NCBI GenBank assembly: GCA_003556955.1
Contig: PWQB01000764.1
Span: 1-13,210 of the forward strand
Source of the DNA: Nostocaceae cyanobacterium CSSed10_463m
GTDB taxonomy: Bacteria > Cyanobacteriota > Cyanobacteriia > Cyanobacteriales > Nostocaceae
Direction: 5' to 3'
Length of the DNA: 13,210 nucleotides
Made by a program: the position numbers and the translations under genes. The notes under the pieces are model-generated. The model saw only the letters and a program-made list of their open reading frames with translations, searched no databases and was not told the DNA's origin. Below are positions 1 through 7,125 of the stretch, one piece after another (the stretch's first letter is position 1; each line of letters begins with the position of its first letter).

Positions 1-436
1 CTTTGGTAGCCCGGACATCACCACCGAGTAAATCACTACCGTGGGCTTTTTCGGAGTAAGCCAAGCACATGGCTCCGTTGGCATCCTTCATAAAGCTGGC
101 TAGGGTGCGCTTTTGCTCGTCATTACCTGCCATCCATACCAAGTAAGACCAGAACATGGTGGTAAAGGCGATCGCAGCTGTTTGATCTCGCCGAGACAAG
201 ACCCTGACAAAGGAGATAAATTCATCAAAAGTCGTGAACTCACCACCACATTCTGTGGGGACGTAGTAATGTTGGAGTTTCCAGTTATAGAGCCAGTTGA
301 TGATGACGTGGGGAAATTCTTCTCGTTCATCGAGGTCAATTACCTGTTGGAACGACATCATATTATCTGGGTTGCCGGGATCGCCCAAATCTTTTTCTAG
401 TGCTTCTGCGACCCAATATTGTTTGAGTTGTTGCAT
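1..436 (-). CDS. Acyl-CoA dehydrogenase family protein, N-terminal part (runs off the left edge)
   Basis: The reverse strand from the ATG at 436 stays open to the window edge, giving 145 residues that start MQQLKQYW. The segment LAYSEKAHGSDLLGGDV at about residues 126-142 resembles the flavin- and substrate-contacting stretch of acyl-CoA dehydrogenases (commonly xxTEPxxGSD), and the preceding helical part fits the family's N-terminal domain. The family oxidises acyl thioesters to alpha,beta-enoyl thioesters with FAD. The catalytic base and C-terminal domain lie outside the window. A clear Shine-Dalgarno (TAAGGAGAA) overlaps the stop codon of the upstream ligase gene, with only 10 nt between the genes, so the two are almost certainly co-transcribed and may be translationally coupled. 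By inference the substrate is the acyl chain activated by that ligase, held on a carrier protein. The family call is fairly sure and the substrate is not. Confidence 0.85.
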   Translation of the reverse strand, partial: MQQLKQYWVAEALEKDLGDPGNPDNMMSFQQVIDLDEREEFPHVIINWLYNWKLQHYYVPTECGGEFTTFDEFISFVRVLSRRDQTAAIAFTTMFWSYLVWMAGNDEQKRTLASFMKDANGAMCLAYSEKAHGSDLLGGDVRATK

Positions 437-446
437 GGTGTTCTCC

Positions 447-2252
447 TTAGTGGGTAACTTGCACCTGATTGAGTAAGGAATCGACTTCTTCTGACAGTTG
501 CCGATAGCCATGACTAAATTTGGGGTTTTCGCTCCAATCAGCTAACACACCCAATTCCCCTGCCAGGAAGCTGGCTTTGCAAGCACGGCGTTGAATCTTG
601 CCACTGGAAGTTTTCAGGACATTACCGGGTTTGACTAAGGCCACGGCGTAAACTTGGAGTTCGTGGATTTCGGCGATCGCTTGGCGAATATTACTGATAA
701 CTTCTTCTGGTTCAAACGCTTCGCTGTGACGTTTCACCTCTTGCACTATCACCAGATGCTCAACTCCATCCACATCAACAGAGAAGGCTGCACCGTAGTC
801 GGGACGTAAGCAGTTATGAATTTGCTGGACTGTCCACTCTAAATCTTGGGGATAGTGATTTGTACCCCGGATAATAATGAGGTCTTTCATCCGGCCGGTG
901 ATGAATAGCTCCCCATCTTTGAGAAAGCCTAAATCTCCTGTTCTGAGAAAAGTCCCATCATTGCTATCAGCAATCTTGGCGCGAAAGGTTTCTTCACTTT
1001 CTGCGGGACGATTCCAGTAACCCCCAGCCACACTGGGATCAGCCACCCAAATTTCGCCTACTTCATTGGGTAGACAACGCTTGAGGGTATCAGGGTTGAC
1101 TATTGCCACCTGAGTATCACACACTAAGCGACCACATCCGGGAATTGCCCGTACTTCTGAACTCCAGCTAGTAGCTTCTTCAATTTTGTTGTGTTCGATT
1201 GCCGATTTTTTCACCAAGCACAGAACTGGTGATGTGTTTCTCGGACTGGTGGAGACTAGTAAAGTATTTTCTGCCAAACCATAGGCTGGGGCGAAGGTTT
1301 CCCAACGAAAACCACAGGGGGCAAACTTCTCGAAAAATTGCTCTAATACCCTTGGGTTAATGGGTTCTGCGGCGTTACCTGCTGCTACCCAACTGCTCAG
1401 ATCCAGGGTTGCCAGTTGCTGCTCATTCACACGGAGAATGCACTGCTCATAAGCAAAGTTAGGAGCTTGACTGTGAGTCCCTTTGTAGCGGGAAATCGCT
1501 TGCAGCCAACGGACTGGTTGTTTGATGAAGGCCAGGGGGGACATGACATAACAGGGATGACCATTGTAGAGAGGTTCTGTTAGTCCTTCCACTAGACCAT
1601 AATCATGGAAGTAGGGCATCCAGGTAATGGAAACACTTTCAGCATCGTAGCCACAAGCTTTTTGCAGGTAGTGACAGTGGTGGATCAGATTGTGATGGCT
1701 GATCATTACGCCTTTGGGCGTAGAGGTAGAACCGGAGGTATATTGCAGATATGCTAAGGTTTCTGGTTGAATTTCGGGGTCTTGCCACTGATCTGCTAAT
1801 TCTGGGTCGATGTCTTCTGTGGCGAGCCAAGTCATTTCCTGAAATTCAGGAAAGTCCAATTCTGAATCTTGCAAAATACTCAGAACACGTTGATTGGTGA
1901 GGGCAAATTTTGCATTGGCATCCTTGACAATTGCCCTTAATCGAGGTAATGCTCGTTTGAGTCTGCCAGCGTCGGGGGGCGGTACGGGAATGGCAATCAC
2001 TCCACTGTAAAGACTGCCCAGAAATGCTGCCATGACATCCAATCCTTGGGGATATAGTAGTAAAGCCCTTTCGCCTCTGGCATTGTGTTGCTGCAACATA
2101 GCAGCGATCGCACGGGCTTGACGATCTAACTCTTGGTAGGTGAATTTTGGCCCTTCTGTTTTGCCATCAGTGAGAAACATATAAGCCAGCTGATCAGACT
2201 GATGAGTTGCTCGCCAGCTTAGTAGTTCAACCAGAGTAGAGAAGTTTGTCAT
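447..2252 (-). CDS. Fatty acyl-AMP ligase (FAAL), ANL superfamily
   Basis: This 601-aa protein has the adenylate-forming motifs in order: the phosphate-binding loop YTSGSTSTPKG at 171-181, WMPYFHDYGL at 211-220 (the typical FAAL version of this region), AYGLAEN at 323-329, TGD at 438-440, GRMKDLII at 453-460, and the catalytic lysine K552 in SSGKIQRR. Extra sequence between the A5 motif and GCGRLV (about 335-372) matches the position of the FAAL-specific insertion, which blocks CoA use and favours transfer to an acyl carrier protein. The reaction is fatty acid plus ATP to acyl-AMP, then loading of a carrier protein, usually to start lipopeptide or polyketide synthesis. The protein ends about 45 residues past K552 and has no fused carrier domain. 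A dehydrogenase gene follows after 10 nt. The ATG at 2252 has no strong ribosome binding site, but the N-terminus aligns in length with stand-alone FAALs. Confidence 0.92.
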   Translation of the reverse strand: MTNFSTLVELLSWRATHQSDQLAYMFLTDGKTEGPKFTYQELDRQARAIAAMLQQHNARGERALLLYPQGLDVMAAFLGSLYSGVIAIPVPPPDAGRLKRALPRLRAIVKDANAKFALTNQRVLSILQDSELDFPEFQEMTWLATEDIDPELADQWQDPEIQPETLAYLQYTSGSTSTPKGVMISHHNLIHHCHYLQKACGYDAESVSITWMPYFHDYGLVEGLTEPLYNGHPCYVMSPLAFIKQPVRWLQAISRYKGTHSQAPNFAYEQCILRVNEQQLATLDLSSWVAAGNAAEPINPRVLEQFFEKFAPCGFRWETFAPAYGLAENTLLVSTSPRNTSPVLCLVKKSAIEHNKIEEATSWSSEVRAIPGCGRLVCDTQVAIVNPDTLKRCLPNEVGEIWVADPSVAGGYWNRPAESEETFRAKIADSNDGTFLRTGDLGFLKDGELFITGRMKDLIIIRGTNHYPQDLEWTVQQIHNCLRPDYGAAFSVDVDGVEHLVIVQEVKRHSEAFEPEEVISNIRQAIAEIHELQVYAVALVKPGNVLKTSSGKIQRRACKASFLAGELGVLADWSENPKFSHGYRQLSEEVDSLLNQVQVTH

Positions 2253-2755
2253 TGGTAAAATGGGGGTTGCCTTGGAGTAGTTGGGTGTCTAGAACAGCAG
2301 TCTAAGCATTGGGATTTATATTACTGGGCAGACCTTGTTGGTACGTAAGTAGTGCCGATCTGGATATACTTATGATTGTTTTTATTCTTATACCCACTTA
2401 TAATGGCATATATAACTAATCCACTGAACATGGTTCTGGTTATTTTTACTAAAAAAATAAATTTAATGGCTAGGGGATACCTGCTATCTACGGATATTCA
2501 CATTTATCTAAGTGCCGAATTGGCAAGGGTTTTCTGTATTTTGCCTGCTATTTCCGTCCATAAATAATTGTAAATTTTCTGTATAGTTACATATAGAATA
2601 ATTGACACTCTGCCGCCGGGCATCTGGAGTCCCTGAGATGGTAGCGGATGTCCAATACCACCTTTGAAGAAGGGAAATCAATTAGCTGATATTCGACACC
2701 ATGAAAATAGGGATTTTTGCCAAGATTCAGGAATTATAACTAAATTAGGTGGACA
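2253..2755. other. Gene-free spacer between plmA and the FAAL gene
   Basis: No convincing coding sequence is visible; the open frame at 2376-2567 has no family-like features. The spacer should contain the promoter of the minus-strand FAAL-dehydrogenase unit, which I could not place: TAATAT-like boxes lie near 2320 on the minus strand without a matching -35 box. The right half contains a strong dyad structure, listed separately at 2604-2652. The stop codon of plmA lies in the loop of a short TTAGGT/ACCTAA stem (2745-2764) that lacks a U-run, so it is a weak terminator candidate at best. Confidence 0.5.
2604..2652. other. Nested inverted-repeat element, candidate structured RNA or operator
   Basis: Three nested complementary arms are visible: GACA (2604-2607) with TGTC (2649-2652), CCGC (2613-2616) with GCGG (2644-2647), and CATCT (2621-2625) with AGATG (2636-2640) around a 10-nt loop. 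The element is much more GC-rich than the AT-rich DNA on both sides. On the plus strand a TAGAAT box at 2594-2599 would place a transcription start at about 2605, where the structure begins. On the minus strand the element would lie in a long leader of the FAAL gene or downstream of plmA. I recognise no known RNA family, and function is unassigned. Confidence 0.4.
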
Positions 2756-3742
2756 TTAACCTAAACCTAGTTCGCGTTTTAACAAGTTGATCGAGTTAGC
2801 CCCAATGTAATTATCCACTTTAATCAGTTTAGGTGGACGAATCAGGTCTTCTAATGATGCTTGTACTGCTGCGTGTACAGTGGGAAAACTGGCTTGATCG
2901 CTGAGAATGATTTCTGCCCGCTTGACGATCGCTTGCAGTTTGTAGGCATCTTTTGGTTGTGCAGTCATGATCAGGAGTTCATCTCCGCGCAACCCGTGAA
3001 GTATTACTTCTGCGGCTCTGGCGATTCCCGAACTCAGGCTAACTATGCCGACACAATTCTGCTTAGGCAGGTTTTTGAGCAGTTCCAGTTCTTTGATGTA
3101 ATCATAGATATCTAGAGGAATTACACGTACAGATTTCGGGGCAGCGATCGCTTCTACATCACTAATAAAATAACGACTGGTAACGACTGTGGCTGAGTTA
3201 GTTTTATCTAACACTGCTGTTAATTCTTCCATCGCTATCAGCTGTACAGGTATATTGAGAGCCTGTTCTAACTCATACACCATCAATTCCCCAGCACCTA
3301 TGTCCTGAGCCGGGACGGCAACTAGCACTTGAGCGCTACAACGTAAGCGCCAGTCAATTTCACCTAAAAATAACTCTCGCGCTTGATGAAGTGAATAACC
3401 TTGAGCCAGCATTTCATCCAGTGCTGTTTGCACCAGTTTATAGGCATCTTCGGTTTGTTTTTTGACCATAGAGGATGGCAACCTACCACCACCTTCATGG
3501 CCTTGGGTACGCACATAAATTCCTGAACCAGCTAGACTTTCTACAAACCCGTCTTCTTCTAACTGGCGGTAAACTTTGCTAATGGTATTCCGGTGTAATC
3601 CAGTTTGCATGGCTAATGCCCGTGTGCTAGGTAATTTATACCCAGGTGGATATTGCCGGGACGCGATCGCAAACCGAATTTGATTAAATAACTGATTGGA
3701 GGCGGGAATTTCACTGTCTGGCTGAATACGGAATTGAATCAT
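2756..3742 (-). CDS. plmA: GntR-family transcriptional regulator, PlmA type
   Basis: The protein is 328 aa from the ATG at 3742. A TTG six bases upstream is in frame, but the ATG gives the expected MIQFRIQPDSEIP start. Residues 8-78 form a GntR winged helix, with recognition-helix region LPSTRALAMQTGLHRNTIS at 38-56 and wing GSGIYVR at 72-78. The rest (about 90-328) is a cyanobacteria-specific effector domain with no aminotransferase (MocR) signature. PlmA is the GntR protein conserved across cyanobacteria; it is linked to plasmid maintenance in Anabaena and to photosystem stoichiometry in Synechocystis (Sll1961), and it binds the PII/PirX signalling proteins. Redox-active cysteines have been described for the Synechocystis protein; here the only cysteines are C135 and C230. 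It is divergent from the hydrolase gene across about 165 bp, with an inverted repeat just upstream of its start. The symbol rests on remembered similarity. Confidence 0.85.
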   Translation of the reverse strand: MIQFRIQPDSEIPASNQLFNQIRFAIASRQYPPGYKLPSTRALAMQTGLHRNTISKVYRQLEEDGFVESLAGSGIYVRTQGHEGGGRLPSSMVKKQTEDAYKLVQTALDEMLAQGYSLHQARELFLGEIDWRLRCSAQVLVAVPAQDIGAGELMVYELEQALNIPVQLIAMEELTAVLDKTNSATVVTSRYFISDVEAIAAPKSVRVIPLDIYDYIKELELLKNLPKQNCVGIVSLSSGIARAAEVILHGLRGDELLIMTAQPKDAYKLQAIVKRAEIILSDQASFPTVHAAVQASLEDLIRPPKLIKVDNYIGANSINLLKRELGLG

Positions 3743-3906
3743 TACCAAACCTGTTTATATTAGTAGACGTAACTAATTAAGTGCATTTATCACATATTAG
3801 ATATCTTATATACATATAGAATTTTTTAAACAGAAATATTTAACCTTGTTGGGAAATAGCTGGAATTACTGGCATATTTATATCAACAGCATGGTTAACA
3901 AGTTTG
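3743..3906. promoter_or_regulatory. Divergent plmA / hydrolase promoter region with a TTAGT-N7-ACTAA dyad
   Basis: This AT-rich spacer must drive plmA leftward and the hydrolase gene rightward. A perfect inverted repeat, TTAGT at 3760-3764 and ACTAA at 3772-3776, lies 18-34 nt upstream of the plmA ATG, a position suited to autorepression by a dimeric GntR protein. On the plus strand TATAGAAT at 3815-3822 is a plausible -10 box for the hydrolase gene. Both roles are inference. Confidence 0.4.
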
Positions 3907-4656
3907 ATGAGCAAGCAAGAATTAGATACCACAAATGTCACAATTGTGCAAGATAATTTCCAAATATCGGCTTATTTGGCACAGCCACAAGCACCAGGTG
4001 CTTATCCGGGAATTGTGGTACTACAAGAAATCTTTGGTGTAAATGTTCACATTCGAGAAGTTACAGAAAGAATTGCTCAACAAGGATATATTGCGATCGC
4101 CCCGGCACTTTTTCAACGTCAAGCTCCTGATTTTGCAACAGGCTACACCTCAGAAGATATTGAAATTGGCAGAGAATATGCTTGGAATCAAACTCAATCA
4201 TCAGAGTTGTTGAGTGATATTCAATCAGCTATCGACTATCTCAAAACTCTACCCCAGGTGAAACCAGATAGCTTTGGCTGTATTGGCTTTTGTTTTGGTG
4301 GCCATGTGGCGTATTTAGCGGCTACCCTCCCCGATATTAAAGCTACTGCGGCCTTCTACGGTGCTGGCATTACTACGCGCACACCAGGAGGTGGCGCACC
4401 CACAATCACCCGTACCCCAGAAATCAAAGGAACTATATATACTTTCTTTGGTATGGAAGATGTCAGCATCCCGGCTGAACAGGTAGATCAAATTGCCGCA
4501 GAGTTAGAAAAATACCAAATTTCTCATCGTGTGTTTCGCTACGATGGAGCTGACCACGGATTTTTCTGTGACCATCGTGCCAGCTATAATCCTAAAGCCG
4601 CAGCTGATGCTTGGGAACAGGTGAAACAACTTTTTAGTAGTGTGTTGGGAGTCTAG
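3907..4656 (+). CDS. Dienelactone hydrolase family protein
   Basis: The 249-aa protein starts at the ATG at 3907; an in-frame TTG lies directly before it. It has the alpha/beta-hydrolase layout of the dienelactone hydrolase family: QEIFG at 40-44 with the conserved Glu41, the nucleophile elbow GFCFGG at 127-132 with Cys129, Asp185 in FFGMED, and His217 in GADHGFF. The full Cys-Asp-His triad and normal family length indicate an active cytoplasmic enzyme. Family members hydrolyse dienelactones in chloroaromatic breakdown, but most cyanobacterial copies have unknown substrates (lactones or small esters). No aromatic-degradation genes are nearby, so a housekeeping or detoxifying esterase role is more likely. 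The gene stands alone: plmA diverges upstream and a hairpin terminator lies 100 nt downstream. It has no good Shine-Dalgarno. Confidence 0.9.
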   Translation: MSKQELDTTNVTIVQDNFQISAYLAQPQAPGAYPGIVVLQEIFGVNVHIREVTERIAQQGYIAIAPALFQRQAPDFATGYTSEDIEIGREYAWNQTQSSELLSDIQSAIDYLKTLPQVKPDSFGCIGFCFGGHVAYLAATLPDIKATAAFYGAGITTRTPGGGAPTITRTPEIKGTIYTFFGMEDVSIPAEQVDQIAAELEKYQISHRVFRYDGADHGFFCDHRASYNPKAAADAWEQVKQLFSSVLGV

Positions 4657-4750
4657 GAGCGCAGGGCGAAAGTCAATAGTTTACCATGAGCGAAGTCGTA
4701 AAGCCTACGGCATAGCTGCGCTTACCACGTAGTGTCTCGCAGAGAAGGGT
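4657..4750. repeat. Dispersed palindromic repeat fragment of Nostoc type
   Basis: Just after the hydrolase stop codon is a block rich in short palindromes: AGCGCAG (4658-4664) pairs with CTGCGCT (4716-4722), CTACG with CGTAG inside it, and TCTC-GCA-GAGA near 4734-4744. From memory, strings such as AAGCCTACGGCATAGC and TCTCGCAGAGAAGG recur between genes in many Nostoc and Anabaena genomes, so this is probably a copy of a small interspersed repeat. It begins two bases after the stop codon and precedes the terminator. Confidence 0.5.
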
Positions 4751-4758
4751 CAAAAATC

Positions 4759-4783
4759 AAAAAGCTTATTCTATAGGCTTTTT
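4759..4783 (+). terminator. Rho-independent-type terminator of the dienelactone hydrolase gene
   Basis: AAAAAGC at 4759-4765 pairs perfectly with GCTTTTT at 4777-4783 around an 11-nt loop. The 3' arm ends in five T residues, and the pairing can extend outward through AATC/GATT past a small bulge. It lies about 100 nt after the hydrolase stop. Confidence 0.55.
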
Positions 4784-5001
4784 ATTGATTTCTGATGGTT
4801 TTCCTCTTTAAGCCGTGCTGTACTGAACAGAAAAATACTGTGAAGTTTCTCACTGGGAGACTATTCACGCTATTTTCAGTTACTTTGCTTACCAAATCAT
4901 CAGTGAATAATTACCTAACACTCCTACTAGGTCGGAATTTCTGAGGCGTTTAGTAAAACTCCAGTGGCATCATATCAAATAATAATTTATCTTCAATTGT
5001 C
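4784..5001 (+). promoter_or_regulatory. Leader and promoter region of the S1-like gene
   Basis: The region between the terminator and the S1-like gene is AT-rich toward its 3' end. TAATAAT-like -10 candidates lie near 4980-4988, but no matching -35 box is clear. There is no Shine-Dalgarno before the ATG at 5002. The 12-mer ATCATATCAAAT at 4969-4980 recurs exactly at 6081-6092, upstream of the next gene. The promoter itself is not located. Confidence 0.3.
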
Positions 5002-5904
5002 ATGAACTCCGAATCGAAACTTTCTCAACCAGCGAATTCGTCTTTTACAATGGACGATTTTGCCAAAGCATTAGAAGTACACGACTACCAATTTCAAAAA
5101 GGACAAGTTGTACGTGGGAAAGTATTTCAACTTGACCCCGATGGAGCTTATGTAGATATTGGTGGCAAGTCATCTGCTTTTCTTCCCCGTGATGAGGCTT
5201 CTTTGAGCGCAGTCACCGATTTATCGGAGGTGCTGCCATTACAAGAGGAACTAGAGTTTTTGATTATCCGAGACCAGGACGCAGAAGGTCAAGTCACTCT
5301 TTCCCGAAAGCAACTAGAAATTCAACAAGTTTGGGAACGACTGACTCAAATGAACGAAAGTGGTCAGACGGTGCAAGTTAGGGTCACGGGTGTGAATAAA
5401 GGTGGTGTTACCGTTGATTTGCTTTCTTTACGAGGATTTATTCCGCGATCGCATTTAGCAGAGCGTGATAATTTAGAAGCGCTTAAAGGTCAAAAGTTGA
5501 CTGTGAGTTTTTTAGAAATTAATCGCAATACCAACAAACTAATACTTTCGCAACGCTTGGCAACTCGTTCTAGCAGTTTCAGCTTATTAGAACTAAATCA
5601 GCTTGTAGAAGGCAAAATCACTGGCATTAAACCTTTTGGAATATTTGTAGATTTAGATGGTCTCAGTGCATTACTACACATTAAGCAAGTTAGCCAAAAA
5701 TTCATTGAATCTTTAGAAAAAGTTTTTCAAGTTGGTCAAACAATTAAGGCTGTAATTATTGACTTAGATGAAGGTAAAGGTCGCGTAGCTCTTTCAACCC
5801 GGATGTTGGAAAATTTCCCTGGCGAAATGCTAGAGAACTTTGATGAAGTCATGGCTTCTGCTGAGGCACGTGCTAATCGAGCTAGTAACAAAGCTGCTGA
5901 CTAA
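5002..5904 (+). CDS. 30S ribosomal protein S1 paralogue (cyanobacterial S1, three S1 domains)
   Basis: This 300-aa protein contains three S1 (OB-fold) RNA-binding domains at about 34-103, 121-186 and 201-267, followed by an acidic, Ala-rich tail. The third is the most canonical (VEGKITGIKPFGIFVDL at 202-218; HIKQVS at 226-231). Proteobacterial S1 has six such domains, whereas cyanobacterial and plastid S1 have three. Cyanobacteria often carry two paralogues, a main S1 (Rps1A, usually somewhat longer) and a shorter one (Rps1B/Nbp1) described as an RNA-binding protein that helps translate messages without a strong Shine-Dalgarno. The length and the 33-residue N-terminal extension suggest the shorter paralogue, but domains alone cannot settle this. 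The gene stands alone in the plus direction and itself lacks an SD. Confidence 0.85.
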   Translation: MNSESKLSQPANSSFTMDDFAKALEVHDYQFQKGQVVRGKVFQLDPDGAYVDIGGKSSAFLPRDEASLSAVTDLSEVLPLQEELEFLIIRDQDAEGQVTLSRKQLEIQQVWERLTQMNESGQTVQVRVTGVNKGGVTVDLLSLRGFIPRSHLAERDNLEALKGQKLTVSFLEINRNTNKLILSQRLATRSSSFSLLELNQLVEGKITGIKPFGIFVDLDGLSALLHIKQVSQKFIESLEKVFQVGQTIKAVIIDLDEGKGRVALSTRMLENFPGEMLENFDEVMASAEARANRASNKAAD

Positions 5905-6231
5905 AATTCTCCTAAATATAGGAATCCTCGTTGATTTATGAACATACGCTGAGACTGAAAAGCCTGTGGCATCAGGATGTTATCTACAATATTGTTCCGA
6001 AATCAGACAGGAGTCCTATATTTGATGCACCAACGAATCCGGAGGTATTTTAGACACAAAGGTGCAAAAAATATCCGGGGATCATATCAAATTTCATTTA
6101 ACCAACACTGTGATCTTAATCACATTTATATATAATAAGTATCACCAGTGTTTACTGTTTGATATCAATGAATAAAAAAAAGAAATATTCCACACTAGAG
6201 TGAAGTTAATGCTCACTCTACCCTAATCAAC
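5905..6231. other. Gene-free spacer between the S1-like gene and the 71-aa gene
   Basis: The first part holds short palindromes (TCCTA/TAGGA at 5909-5923) and a bulged hairpin at 6039-6078. In that hairpin CCGGA-GG-TATTTT faces AAAATATCCGG, with the GG unpaired; no U-run follows, so it is a poor terminator. The second part holds the CRP-type site at 6109-6124, a TATAAT box at 6131-6136, and outer arms ATATCAAA (6084-6091) and TTTGATAT (6158-6165) that flank the site. No coding sequence is seen. Confidence 0.5.
6109..6124 (+). promoter_or_regulatory. Perfect CRP-type binding site upstream of the 71-aa gene
   Basis: TGTGATCTTAATCACA fits TGTGA-N6-TCACA, the consensus of cAMP receptor proteins, and is a full 16-bp palindrome. 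It starts 123 bp upstream of the gene at 6232. A TATAAT box lies 7 bp downstream at 6131-6136. If that box is used, the site covers the -35 and spacer region (centre about -27), which would suggest repression. If a later start is used, it could act as an upstream activator site. Cyanobacterial CRP proteins (SYCRP1, AnCrpA) recognise this sequence. Actual binding is inference. Confidence 0.6.
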
Positions 6232-6447
6232 ATGATTCGCACACTCGTTGAATCTGCTTTTCAAACTGGATATCTTAGTGTTGAATCTGAGGGTTTGCTC
6301 CATCAAGTGCTGGCGACTAAATGCTATCAGTCAGATGATTTGGCAGTACTTTCAGCTTTATACGACGCAGTTAACGCGGGTAAAATTAAAAGAGAAGCGT
6401 CCGCGCTACTGCCAATAGAATTTCTGCGGCAATATCAACTTGGATGA
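6232..6447 (+). CDS. Small conserved cyanobacterial protein of unknown function (71 aa)
   Basis: This 71-aa soluble protein is predicted to be mostly helical, with no signal peptide, membrane segment or metal-binding motif. The start MIRTLVESAFQTGYLSVESE and the stretch ALYDAVNAGKIKREAS at 41-56 resemble a family of short proteins I associate with cyanobacteria, but I cannot name a domain. The single reading frame from ATG to stop has codon use like its neighbours, and a likely promoter with a CRP-type site lies upstream, which supports a real gene. No Shine-Dalgarno is visible before the ATG. No neighbour suggests a pathway, and function is unknown. Confidence 0.7.
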   Translation: MIRTLVESAFQTGYLSVESEGLLHQVLATKCYQSDDLAVLSALYDAVNAGKIKREASALLPIEFLRQYQLG

Positions 6448-7125
6448 TTTTGCTACTGTATTCTATGGCGAAATTTCTGCCTATGCCTGATTTATTTAGT
6501 TACGACAGTATGAGCAGCCCAAAGCCCTGAAACACCTTATTTGCTTGCTGCTCATCCCCCTCTTAGAGCAGCTATGCTCCTCAAATTCACAGCACCTTCC
6601 TTTACTACGCACGCTCATCTTCAGGTTTTTAGTGCGTAGAATTAAAACTATTTGCCAATTGTTGTGGAAAAGCATTAAGGTCGGCCAGAGAATGAGTTAA
6701 GATCAAATACATAGGGATAAAAATAAAGCAGAGTTCCCGGACTTCCCAGCAATGCCAATGAGTACAAAAAAGCAAATCAAACAACCGCAATCAATCATTG
6801 ATTTGGGGTGTTTTTTGTTACACAACCACGGAAATACTCACCAGCAAACATTTACCTGGTTAAGAGAATTACCGAATTGTGTGATTTCTATGAGGTAGAC
6901 ATTCGCTGAACAACCAGAGGAAATTTCGTTCAACAGGTGCAGTAGCTGTGAGTCTGTGAGTTAAAATTTCTCTAGATTTTGGCAAATAAAGGCAAATCTA
7001 TGGGTAAAATCATCAGAACCAGTGATTTTGAACCTCGGAACAGATTTCTAAAAGGTGTCTTTCAATGGGGTAAAATCCAAATTTCACAGGTTTAACTACG
7101 TTGTTTAAAAAGGTAGAAGCAGTAC
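6448..7125. other. 678-bp gene-poor stretch with clustered inverted repeats
   Basis: No convincing gene is visible. Three hairpins follow each other at 6510-6639: ATGAGCAGC (6510-6518) with GCTGCTCAT (6547-6555); GAGCA-gcta-TGCTC (6566-6579); and CTACGCAC (6605-6612) with GTGCGTAG (6632-6639). Further right, ACAAAAAAGC at 6764-6773 extends through AAATCA to pair with TGATTTG and TTTTTTGT ending near 6818, a long A/T-rich dyad around a short inner palindrome. A 48-codon open frame (6752-6898) overlaps this dyad but has no ribosome binding site and no recognisable features. The promoter for the gene at 7126 must lie in the right part and is not resolved. Confidence 0.5.
6510..6639. repeat. Cluster of three hairpin-forming inverted repeats
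   Basis: The arms are 9 bp (loop 28 nt), 5 bp (loop 4 nt) and 8 bp (loop 19 nt), all perfect. The first begins 62 bp after the stop of the 71-aa gene. None is followed directly by a long T-run, although TTTTT occurs inside the third loop. They could be mRNA 3'-end structures, repeat fragments or part of a small RNA; the sequence does not say which. Confidence 0.4.

Noticed and set aside
100..400. Open frames on both strands at 100-339 (minus) and 113-400 (plus)
   Set aside because: They overlap the acyl-CoA dehydrogenase frame that continues to the window edge and has family motifs and a good ribosome binding site.
2310..2360. NtcA-type site (GTA-N8-TAC) upstream of the FAAL gene
   Set aside because: GTA and TAC triplets occur but not with the correct 8-bp spacing.
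2376..2567. 63-aa hydrophobic plus-strand frame
   Set aside because: It has no ribosome binding site, its codons reflect the AT-rich spacer, and it resembles no family.
3743..3748. TTG start for plmA giving an MVM N-terminus
   Set aside because: The ATG two codons downstream gives the usual PlmA-like start, and the TTG offers no better ribosome binding site.
4680..4740. tRNA or riboswitch in the folded block after the hydrolase gene
   Set aside because: No T-loop, anticodon arm or known riboswitch core is seen, and the palindromes fit a dispersed repeat better.
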